From: Flagellimonas amphidinii | GTDB lineage: Bacteria > Bacteroidota > Bacteroidia > Flavobacteriales > Flavobacteriaceae | Assembly (NCBI RefSeq): GCF_013090115.1 | Contig: NZ_JABFNN010000023.1 | Span: 124,001-188,000, forward strand | Direction: 5' to 3' | DNA length: 64,000 bases | In this document: positions 54,988-62,860 of the stretch, in pieces | How positions within the stretch are numbered: the stretch's first letter is position 1 | Layout: every line of letters starts with the position of its first letter | Notes under the pieces: generated by a model | Seen by the model: the letters and a program-made list of their open reading frames with translations, nothing else | What the model was told of the DNA's origin: nothing | Database searches by the model: none | Position numbers and translations under genes: made by a program

Positions 54988-57390
54988 TTATAATTGTTTA
55001 ATGAATGTTTTTATAGCTTCTTCCATATTATTGGTGCTATTATAAATGGCCATTATGGCCTCGCTTTCTTTGCCGTCCGTGAGGTAGGCAGCATACACTT
55101 CTTTGGGTACTTCAAGGCGAAAAATGTTGCTCTCCTTTCCAATTTTGATGAACATTTCCGTGTACTTTCTATCCCCCGTAAGGTTGTTGCGAATGGACTT
55201 TAATTGGTTTAAATCGTGGCTTGATAGGTTCAATCGCTTTTGAAGTTCTTCGTATCCCTTTTCATTCCGAAGACTGTAAATAACCTGTGTATTCTCCAGA
55301 ATACTGGCCGATGTGGAATTGTTCGGCAATTGGTTAATGGATTGCAGAATAATACCAATAGCTCCATTTTGTTTTCGGATAGCCTGGTAATAGAATTCCA
55401 CGCTTTCCAGAACATTATCAAACTTCAGTTGTTTGGCAAACTCATCAAAAAGGATAATTCCCCGTTCGGAACGGTTTCTCCAGATGGTTCTTTGGATAGC
55501 TGATTTGATAAGCTTCAGCATAACAGAAAGGATTTCCTTATTGTCTTTCACTTCATCCAGTTCAAAGACAATCATTCGCTTATCCTCGATTTTATAGGTC
55601 TGGTCTTCACTCACATTAAATAGGAAGCTGTACAAACCACCATCCACATATTCAGAAAGGATATGCAGGAAGTTGTAAACACTAAAATGCTCTTCCCTTA
55701 TACTAAGAGCCTCTATGAGGCTATCTTTTTTATCGTCTATAAATTGATACAAAGAAGCTAGTGAATGATTTAAACGGATGTGTTTATAATAATGCAGTAG
55801 TACTTTTTTAATGGCAACTTCTTTAGCTTTTGAAACCTGGTTACCTTCAGCCAACAGTTCCAAAAGGAAAATGGCGAGGTCTTCCAATCGCTCAGGGGTC
55901 AAATCCGCTTCATTGGAAATGTAAAAGGGATTGATACCCAAATTCTTTCCCTGCTCATATCTCAGAATAATATGGTCATCGGGATAGAGCTTGGCAAACT
56001 TGGAATACGAACCTCCCAAATCGATAATGACCAGTCGGACTTGCTGCTCGAAATACTGACGAAGTATATTATTGGCTAAAAAGGATTTACCTTCCCCTGT
56101 TGGGGCGAAAATGGCAAAGTTTCTGGCTTTGATGCGTTTCTTTTGCTCGTCCCATACATCTTTTAAAACGGGAATATTGTATTGCCTGTCATTGAAAATG
56201 ATACCCTGCCCATCTGATTTGTAATTGCTGTTATTGATGTACAGACACAACGCATGCTTTAAAGCGGTGACGTACAAATCCTCATTGGAGAAGTTGGAAC
56301 TGAAACAACAATAAGAGTTAAGAAAATAGTGCTTTCGTTCTTCACCTTTTGGGTAATAGGGAACTATGTCCAGCTCCTTGAATTCGGTCTTTATTTTTGA
56401 GGCAATAGTTTTTAGCTGTCCGGCTTCTGGCGACCAGAAAACAATGTTGAGATGCCCACGTATAATTCTTGAACTGTCGTCTTCATTAATTTTAGCAACA
56501 ATGGTTTCAATTTTCCTTTGAATGACTTTGTTCTGTGTTCCGAAGTTGGAACTCTTACTGAGTTCTTCAATTTTTTTGTCCAGAAGCTTTCTCCATTTGT
56601 GTTTGTCATCGAGGTAAATGATTTGGTTGATGATATGGTTTTCATTTAGGTTCAATCCCAATCCATCAATAAAGCCTTGATGGAATACAAAATCATCAGA
56701 AGTGAATTTATCATTGGTTTTACTGCTTTGTAACGCATCACCAAAACAGAGTTCGCTATTTACCGCCAATACATCAAAATGGTTTTCTCCAATTTCAATT
56801 GCTGATTTTTTCAATTGAACATCCGTATCAAAACCTTCATTAAACCCGTTGAAATAGGCATTTGTAAGCTCTAAAATTTCGTCCTCTTTTAGTTGTCTCA
56901 GGGACACCCTGCGGCTGTTATTGATAAAGGAAACCGCATCATTTACCGAAGCAATAAACTCTTGTACATTATGGTCCAGTTGTTTGTGAATGCCCTTTCC
57001 CACCTTACGGAACGGATTGGTAAACTTGGAAGCGTTCAAAGCTTTACCCAAAGGCAGTGTGAAGTACAAATAGGATTGATGCGTGAGACATTCCCGCCCT
57101 TTAAAATGACGATAGGTTGCCTTTTCTAAAAAGCTTTTGTTTGGTAGATTGTCTGCCTCATAGCTATTTTTTTTGTAGATATCCTGCTTATGGATAACCG
57201 TACTTATCGGTAGGGATTTGAATGCCTGAAACCAAGAGCCGTGTATGTCCTCAAAATCTTTTTCGGATAGGGAATAGATTTCTGGTAAATCTGCTTTATA
57301 ACACAATATTACATTGCCATTACTGGCAAAAACGATATGCTTTTCTATGCTCAGGATAGGATGGTATGCGGATAGGTTAATTTTCTTCAT
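54988..57390 (-). CDS. traG: Conjugation ATPase TraG (VirB4 family)
   Basis: An 800-residue VirB4-type ATPase that powers assembly of the mating channel. Walker A is FAPTGEGKSFLANNIL, Walker B-like IILFDEFAKQLKFDN, followed by FYYQAIRKQNGAIGIILQSINQL. N-terminal half (about 1-400) is the family's membrane-associated domain. Overlaps traF by 14 bases. Confidence 0.95.
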   Translation of the reverse strand: MKKINLSAYHPILSIEKHIVFASNGNVILCYKADLPEIYSLSEKDFEDIHGSWFQAFKSLPISTVIHKQDIYKKNSYEADNLPNKSFLEKATYRHFKGRECLTHQSYLYFTLPLGKALNASKFTNPFRKVGKGIHKQLDHNVQEFIASVNDAVSFINNSRRVSLRQLKEDEILELTNAYFNGFNEGFDTDVQLKKSAIEIGENHFDVLAVNSELCFGDALQSSKTNDKFTSDDFVFHQGFIDGLGLNLNENHIINQIIYLDDKHKWRKLLDKKIEELSKSSNFGTQNKVIQRKIETIVAKINEDDSSRIIRGHLNIVFWSPEAGQLKTIASKIKTEFKELDIVPYYPKGEERKHYFLNSYCCFSSNFSNEDLYVTALKHALCLYINNSNYKSDGQGIIFNDRQYNIPVLKDVWDEQKKRIKARNFAIFAPTGEGKSFLANNILRQYFEQQVRLVIIDLGGSYSKFAKLYPDDHIILRYEQGKNLGINPFYISNEADLTPERLEDLAIFLLELLAEGNQVSKAKEVAIKKVLLHYYKHIRLNHSLASLYQFIDDKKDSLIEALSIREEHFSVYNFLHILSEYVDGGLYSFLFNVSEDQTYKIEDKRMIVFELDEVKDNKEILSVMLKLIKSAIQRTIWRNRSERGIILFDEFAKQLKFDNVLESVEFYYQAIRKQNGAIGIILQSINQLPNNSTSASILENTQVIYSLRNEKGYEELQKRLNLSSHDLNQLKSIRNNLTGDRKYTEMFIKIGKESNIFRLEVPKEVYAAYLTDGKESEAIMAIYNSTNNMEEAIKTFIKQL

Positions 57391-57661
57391 AATGCAATAG
57401 ACTTTGCTTTTTGTTACTGATGGCGATTGGAAATACTTTTTTAAAATGCAGTAATGAGGGATGTTTGGTCAGTTGGGTCAATACCACATATAGACCTCCG
57501 TTAAAAAGGAATACCGATATGATGACCAAAAAGCTGAAGGAAAAGATGATAAACAGCAATGACCCGATGACTGATGTCATCATCAAAGCGAACAATGAAA
57601 TGGGCAATCCCATTATCACAGCTCGCTTTCGGATATCCTTATAGATTTCGTAGCGTTTCAT
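57377..57661 (-). CDS. traF: Conjugative transposon protein TraF (DUF4133)
   Basis: A 94-residue VirB3-like protein with two membrane helices (about 13-33 and 35-57). Start KRYEIYKDIRKRAVIMGLP is typical of DUF4133. Located 1 base after traE. Confidence 0.88.
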   Translation of the reverse strand: MKRYEIYKDIRKRAVIMGLPISLFALMMTSVIGSLLFIIFSFSFLVIISVFLFNGGLYVVLTQLTKHPSLLHFKKVFPIAISNKKQSLLHYEEN

Positions 57662-57662
57662 G

Positions 57663-57950
57663 CTACACTACAATGCCTATGAGATAGGTAAATATGCCCA
57701 CTACCGCACCCGCAATAAGTACAAAGACCAATACACGGGTAATTCCTTTTTTAAGGTCTGCATTCTCACCAAAAAAGTGTCCTGCATTGAACAGAAAACC
57801 TATCAGAAAGATGACTCCCAGAATAATGGGAAAGATGGCTCTTATGGTATCGGAAACATCATTAACTGAGTCCTCGATACCTCCAATCTGGGCAAAAATG
57901 GTATTGGAAATGAGCAGTAAAAAAGCGGTCAGGAATAGTGTTTTTTTCAT
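57663..57950 (-). CDS. traE: Conjugative transposon protein TraE (DUF4134)
   Basis: A 95-residue VirB2-like small membrane protein: signal peptide (ending NTIFAQ), two helices (about 38-58 and 70-95). Probable pilin-like subunit. First gene of the tra block here; traA-D do not precede it as they usually do. Confidence 0.88.
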   Translation of the reverse strand: MKKTLFLTAFLLLISNTIFAQIGGIEDSVNDVSDTIRAIFPIILGVIFLIGFLFNAGHFFGENADLKKGITRVLVFVLIAGAVVGIFTYLIGIVV

Positions 57951-58115
57951 GTCGAAATTGATTTAAAATTTGTTGGATTTCGTTATTTGAAAAATACACT
58001 ATATTAAACATCAAAATGCTGATAATCAGTATTTTGTGAATAAAATATTATTTATATCCAATTGATTTTCAATGCTGTGAATTGGCATCAATTTGTATGA
58101 AAAATTGAAACATCT

Positions 58116-58775
58116 ATGTTGATAACTCTAAAATTTTTGAATCGCCCAACGCTCAAAAACGTCAGTTTTATGATTTTACTGCTGAAAATGTGTTTGGTTT
58201 TTGGTCAGAAAAAAGTCGTGGTCATCGACCCTGGTCATGGTGGAATGGATTCGGGTGCTATCGGTGTAAATGGCATTTATGAAAAGGATGTGGTTTTGGA
58301 TGTTGCCCAAGAGATTTTGAAACTGAACAAGTCCCTTTTTAACAACGAATTGGATATCTATTTGACCCGATATAATGATACCCTCATTTCCCTATCTGAT
58401 AGAAGCCGATTGGCTAAAAGTTTAAAAGCGGATGTGTTTGTGTCTTTGCATTGTAATGCTTCCCAAAATACTTCTAGAGGAGTGGAAGTTTATGTGCATA
58501 ATTCAGAAAGTTCAAACAGTAAAACGTCTTTTGCTCTTGGTGTTGCTGTCCTGAATGAAAACACCCAAAAACTTGGTTTTAAGAAACGGAGTGTGAAGTT
58601 TGCCAATTTTCAGGTGTTACGGGAAACTATTTCCTATTGTCCTTCTGTACTAGTAGAAATGGGGTTTATGACCGATACTGACGAAGCTGATTATTTTTTG
58701 GAAACAAGAAATATTAAGGCGTTGGCGTTGACTGTTTTGATGGGGGTTATGGGGTATTTAAATAATGGGTTGTGA
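58116..58775 (+). CDS. N-acetylmuramoyl-L-alanine amidase (Amidase_3), element-borne
   Basis: A 219-residue zinc amidase cleaving the stem peptide from glycan strands. Zinc ligands lie in IDPGHGGMDSG, the Glu of YEKDVVLDVA and LHCNA; the catalytic Glu is in VLVEMGFM. A hydrophobic N-terminal segment (about 12-30, FMILLLKMCLVFGQ) acts as signal peptide. Probably opens the wall for the conjugation channel. Transcribed away from traE and toward the convergent NTase operon. Confidence 0.93.
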   Translation: MLITLKFLNRPTLKNVSFMILLLKMCLVFGQKKVVVIDPGHGGMDSGAIGVNGIYEKDVVLDVAQEILKLNKSLFNNELDIYLTRYNDTLISLSDRSRLAKSLKADVFVSLHCNASQNTSRGVEVYVHNSESSNSKTSFALGVAVLNENTQKLGFKKRSVKFANFQVLRETISYCPSVLVEMGFMTDTDEADYFLETRNIKALALTVLMGVMGYLNNGL

Positions 58776-58848
58776 GGGAAGTTTTTATTGTAATTATGAT
58801 TAGCTTATAAGTAAATTACGAAAGTATTTTACTAAGCCATTCTCAAAA

Positions 58849-59925
58849 TCAAGATTTTTCTGGAAAATATTCCAGAACATAATCTTTGTCTTCTTGAATT
58901 AAATCCAGTATTTCATCTAGTGCTTCGTAAATTTTTTCTTTTTCTTGGTCAGTGATTGTATTAGAAAGAAGAACCTTCGGATTATCAGGTGATTTTAGCA
59001 CGATAGTTTTGATATTGTCTCTTATAAACTTTAGGGTCATTATTAGTTTGTCATTCAATCCCTTAGGAATATTATGGCTTTTATCAAATGCCTGCTTCGT
59101 TAATTCTTTAATTAAAAATGATTTAAGAGGCAATTCCTCCTTTGCCTTTAAGACCTTAATTAACCCTATGACATTTTTCTTGTGCTCTTCATAATCACCA
59201 AACTCCTTCTGTTTATAAGGGTTCATCTTTATCTTTCTTCCACCAGAAGCTAATTTAGGGTTCTTAAATAAACTATAATCGTTCTTACCACGAACAAAGT
59301 CAGTTCTTAATGCTGGCACAATATCTATGGTTTCTTCATATCCATCAATGTCAAAGGTTAAGCCGATTGACACTTTCTGTTCTCGAACTTTTACTAAATC
59401 GACATCCTTAAATTCGTATTTGAAAAAGTCATGAATTGTATTGAACATTTCCCGTTCGGAGTAAAAACTTGTCTTTTTGAATTTCACAAGAATATCTAAG
59501 TCTGACAACCCACTTAATGCTGTGCCTTGCTCAACAGAACCTTGATAACTAGCTCTTCCCAATAAATCTGAATTAAACCTTTGGTTTATAGCGTTTCTAA
59601 CTTTCTTTCCTTTCAATAATACAAGAGAATCTATTTCATCTGGTTGATAAGATTTTAAAACAGAACCGAGGTAGCTTATTTCGTCAGCATCATTTAGAAT
59701 TTCTCTTCTTGTACGGAAAACCGTAGAAAAGAACTTTATCAAACTTAAACTTGCTATACCAATTATCGCTCCAATGGCACCAGCCACTACCAAGGATTGA
59801 AAATCAAAACTCTTATTAGGATTGAGCTGTTTTTCCTTATGCTGCTCCGTAGTATTTATAATCATACCCAAAATACCACCGATTAGAGCTCCTGTTTCAA
59901 TCGTCTCTTTATCAGATTTCTTCAT
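58849..59925 (-). CDS. Membrane-anchored CD-NTase-like nucleotidyltransferase (second NTase of operon)
   Basis: A 358-residue protein. Residues about 11-24 and 45-67 are hydrophobic, Gly-rich segments (GALIGGILGMII, VVAGAIGAIIGIASLSLI), then a nucleotidyltransferase domain: GS at 129-130, metal acids D142 and D144 (SDLDIL), third acid D201 (TIDIVP). It is homologous to the operon's first protein throughout: KVSIGL, IDIVP, a C-terminal helical half with KSFLIKELTKQAFDK and ending near EYFPEKS. No glycine tail. Overlaps the preceding gene by 14 bases. Either a second cyclic-nucleotide synthase or a membrane effector; the role is unknown. Confidence 0.88.
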   Translation of the reverse strand: MKKSDKETIETGALIGGILGMIINTTEQHKEKQLNPNKSFDFQSLVVAGAIGAIIGIASLSLIKFFSTVFRTRREILNDADEISYLGSVLKSYQPDEIDSLVLLKGKKVRNAINQRFNSDLLGRASYQGSVEQGTALSGLSDLDILVKFKKTSFYSEREMFNTIHDFFKYEFKDVDLVKVREQKVSIGLTFDIDGYEETIDIVPALRTDFVRGKNDYSLFKNPKLASGGRKIKMNPYKQKEFGDYEEHKKNVIGLIKVLKAKEELPLKSFLIKELTKQAFDKSHNIPKGLNDKLIMTLKFIRDNIKTIVLKSPDNPKVLLSNTITDQEKEKIYEALDEILDLIQEDKDYVLEYFPEKS

Positions 59926-60736
59926 CTAATTTTTCCCCTATTTTATCTAAATACACTTTTAAATCAATAGCAGGCACTGTCCCAATTGCTTGCTGTAAGT
60001 AACGGGTTAGCTGCATAAAAAATGTCACTAATGAATTCTCCTGTTGGCTAAATCGAACTTCTTTTATACTTCGATTTTCATAAAACTCCACAAACTTGTC
60101 ATTTCCTAAATCTTTGATTTCTTCGTTAGGTTCATAGTCAACAACGAAAGAACCATAATCCGCTATACACCCCAAGTCGATGCTTTTTAAGCCAGATTGT
60201 TTACTTAAATGATTAATAATGGTGTCATTATTTGAATGAGTAAAAGAGTTTGTACTTGTTAATATTCCTCCAATTATTTTAGTCAATGGTCTTGGTGCAA
60301 ACTTCCTTCCAGAGTTAATCATACTAGTACTAGTTCTTTTTAACTTTCTTACACTTTCGATTTTTTCCGCAGCGTATTCAATGTAAGTTTTCTCACCAAC
60401 GTTTCCTTGAATATCTGGCTTTACCTCAAAGATTGCATAAACACCTTCAGCTGGTATATAATGAAATCCATTTTGTGAAAAAATAAAAGGCGTATACCAA
60501 TTGTCATAAATAACAATATCCATTTGATGACTTGTATGTCCGTCAGAGTCTATAATTATAGCTTTATCTACGCTGTACCTATTCGGCAAGTATTTTTGTA
60601 ACCACTCTATCCAAGCATTTTCCAATGCATCCCCTTTTGAACCTGGATGTAAAATGAAGTCTCTATTGGTATTCAGCTGGGTAGCCATTTGATTCTGAAG
60701 GCCTGAAAACAGTGCCTTTAGGTCCATCTTATTCAT
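59912..60736 (-). CDS. DUF6602-like protein with PD-(D/E)xK nuclease signature
   Basis: A 274-residue protein. Residues 30-110 have the pattern of a PD-(D/E)xK nuclease fold: GDALENAWIEWL (E39), HQMDIVIYD (D73) and AIFEVKPDI (E104-x-K106). This pattern and the RYSVDKAIIIDSDGHTSHQMD context fit DUF6602. The C-terminal 150 residues are helical with no recognised sensor domain. Starts within the JAB gene's last codons (8-base overlap). Candidate nucleic-acid-degrading effector of the operon; not proven. Confidence 0.8.
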   Translation of the reverse strand: MNKMDLKALFSGLQNQMATQLNTNRDFILHPGSKGDALENAWIEWLQKYLPNRYSVDKAIIIDSDGHTSHQMDIVIYDNWYTPFIFSQNGFHYIPAEGVYAIFEVKPDIQGNVGEKTYIEYAAEKIESVRKLKRTSTSMINSGRKFAPRPLTKIIGGILTSTNSFTHSNNDTIINHLSKQSGLKSIDLGCIADYGSFVVDYEPNEEIKDLGNDKFVEFYENRSIKEVRFSQQENSLVTFFMQLTRYLQQAIGTVPAIDLKVYLDKIGEKLDEEI

Positions 60737-61196
60737 ATTTTAAAAGTTTTTTATTATCATATACATACAGTGTTAAGTCATTCACTTTTAAACTATTAAC
60801 ACTTAAGATTAGTAGCACGGGATTTTTGATATTAACAGTTTTGCAATCAGCAATCTCTATCATTGAATTCAAATCTGTATTGCTATAATGAGTTGAACCA
60901 TCTGGATGTGTATGCCATTCTCCAACATAATATTGACTTGGAGTTGATTTGTATATTTTTTTCAGATGTTCTACCAAACCTGTAATGCTCCTTTCAAAAC
61001 TATGACGTTCACCTTTATATTTTTTGGGCAGGATTGTATCTCTGATATTTAATGTCTTAAAATCTTCAGTGTACTCTCCAATTAAAATTCCACCGAACTC
61101 TTTTGGATAAGATTTAGTTCCATAAACTCCTATTTCCTCAAGGAGATGGTCAGGAAATACCACTTTTACACTTTTATGCTCGTTAAAAAATATCAA
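60729..61196 (-). CDS. cap3: JAMM/JAB isopeptidase-like protein (Cap3-like)
   Basis: A 155-residue zinc isopeptidase-type protein. The JAMM motif is complete: E33 (KEFGGILIGEY), H95-x-H97 (EWHTHPDGS), S105 and D108 (YSNTD). In type II CBASS, Cap3 removes CD-NTase from its conjugates. The only possible start near the family's beginning is TTG at 61196, whose TTGA overlaps the stop of the upstream gene. Its place between the E2-E1 and the next gene fits CBASS. Confidence 0.9.
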   Translation of the reverse strand: MIFFNEHKSVKVVFPDHLLEEIGVYGTKSYPKEFGGILIGEYTEDFKTLNIRDTILPKKYKGERHSFERSITGLVEHLKKIYKSTPSQYYVGEWHTHPDGSTHYSNTDLNSMIEIADCKTVNIKNPVLLILSVNSLKVNDLTLYVYDNKKLLKYE

Positions 61197-62860
61197 TATT
61201 GCTTTAATTTTAATTGGTAGCCGTTTTCAATATCACTAGATATAACAAAGTTGTTCTTATTGGCTTTTTTTTGAAAAATCAAGTTTATCTGTTTTAAGGC
61301 GTATTGAACAAGAGAGTTAATGTCGTTATATGAAGCTTTAAATGTGGGACTCCAACAGCCTGTGGGATTATACAAGTCTTCAACATCATTGTCCAGTACT
61401 TTAGAAAATTGATTTGTTACAAAGTTGTATATGTTGGGATAAAATGCACATACCAAATCCTTGGAATGGTTTGTCACCGAAATATTTATCATTTCATTAT
61501 TTAAAGACAAGGAATTTAGAATGTACATTAAGTCGTTATCAGTAGAACAATCAAAAATAATATCGTAGGAATTCAGGAAATCTCCTAGTTCTTTTTTTGC
61601 TTTTGGTTCATCAAATAATGACTTAGAGACAACTTCAAAATAAGTTTGATTAACATGATTTATATGAACAAATGGTGAAACATGATAAAGATGATTACTT
61701 AGCTCTTCAACTTTATCTGCTACTCCTGGTAAGAACTCATATTCTGAACGGCATATATTTTCAGGTTCTTTTCTATCATAGTCGGTTAAATCAATTTTCT
61801 TACACCCACATCTTACCAACGTTTTGGCTACAATACTCCCAATTGCTCCCAATCCAATTATTAAAATCTTCTTATCGGTTATTGAATTGACGAATTTGCC
61901 TCTTCCAAAGAAATATTTATAAGATGCATTTCTTGTAAGCCCCCATTTTATTTCTTGTTCTATTAAACGACTATACCACTTTTGATTTTCCTTGATGCCT
62001 GTTATGGGGAAGTTGCCGATTTCAATCATCGCTGTTTGCCAATGAATTTCGGTATCTGAAATTTTATACCCCACGTAAAGTGGGATATATTGTCCTTTTC
62101 TCTTCTGTTTAATATATTCTTTCTCACAATTATGAAGAAATTTTAAAAACTCCTCGCTTAATATTTCTGAAAATTCTATCCAGTTTGTGAGTATAAATCT
62201 TTTATGTTTTGCTGGTGCCTCTTCCAAGAAGACGAAAATTCCATGATTGTAATTTTCACTTTTCTTATAGGCATCATTCCATTTGCAGAGGGCAAGATTG
62301 TCCCCATAGGCATTTACAAAACCTTGGGTTAGGTAATTATTTATTTTTGTTTCTCGGTACTTCCCTGTAGATAGGAATGTTAAGTTTACAAAGCCATAGT
62401 CCTCTTTTGAAAATTTGTAGTCAACTTCAGTAAATGAAAATGCATAAGTCTCATTGTTAACAGTAGATTCTGGAACTATCAGATGTTCGTAATGGTTGTC
62501 ATTATCTTTATTGAGATAATATTTTACAATCCAATTTTTAAGAGATTCAAAATCTATAAGCAATTTTTTTTCAATATTGGGGCAGCTTGATGTATGAATA
62601 CAAATCACTCCATTCTCCATAACATGATTATACTCCAATAAATCCGTATTGAAGAACTTTATGGTTTCGGACTCGTGACTTTTAAAAGGGTATTGTGGGT
62701 AAATAACAACATTGAACTCAAGAGGGGATTCTAAAGCATCAAGATTTATAGATACAACGCCTTCAATGTTGGTATCGTTTTCTGAAAAAGCTCTTATAAC
62801 TGATACATACGGAATTGTCTCAACCGTCTTTTCAACTCTCTTAATTCTACTTTGCTTCAT
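61193..62860 (-). CDS. cap2: E2-E1 ubiquitin-like transferase fusion (Cap2-like, ThiF family)
   Basis: A 555-residue fusion. N-terminal E2/UBC-like domain (about 1-140) with YPQYPF and candidate catalytic cysteine C87 (NGVICIH). C-terminal E1/ThiF adenylation domain: G336-x-G338-x-x-G341 (IIGLGAIGSIV), D360, N368/R371 (ENICRSEYE), K383 and D437; candidate E1 cysteine C502 (PTGCWSPTF). It would adenylate and transfer the C-terminus of the operon's first NTase onto a target. One-base overlap (TAATG) with that gene. Confidence 0.92.
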   Translation of the reverse strand: MKQSRIKRVEKTVETIPYVSVIRAFSENDTNIEGVVSINLDALESPLEFNVVIYPQYPFKSHESETIKFFNTDLLEYNHVMENGVICIHTSSCPNIEKKLLIDFESLKNWIVKYYLNKDNDNHYEHLIVPESTVNNETYAFSFTEVDYKFSKEDYGFVNLTFLSTGKYRETKINNYLTQGFVNAYGDNLALCKWNDAYKKSENYNHGIFVFLEEAPAKHKRFILTNWIEFSEILSEEFLKFLHNCEKEYIKQKRKGQYIPLYVGYKISDTEIHWQTAMIEIGNFPITGIKENQKWYSRLIEQEIKWGLTRNASYKYFFGRGKFVNSITDKKILIIGLGAIGSIVAKTLVRCGCKKIDLTDYDRKEPENICRSEYEFLPGVADKVEELSNHLYHVSPFVHINHVNQTYFEVVSKSLFDEPKAKKELGDFLNSYDIIFDCSTDNDLMYILNSLSLNNEMINISVTNHSKDLVCAFYPNIYNFVTNQFSKVLDNDVEDLYNPTGCWSPTFKASYNDINSLVQYALKQINLIFQKKANKNNFVISSDIENGYQLKLKQY

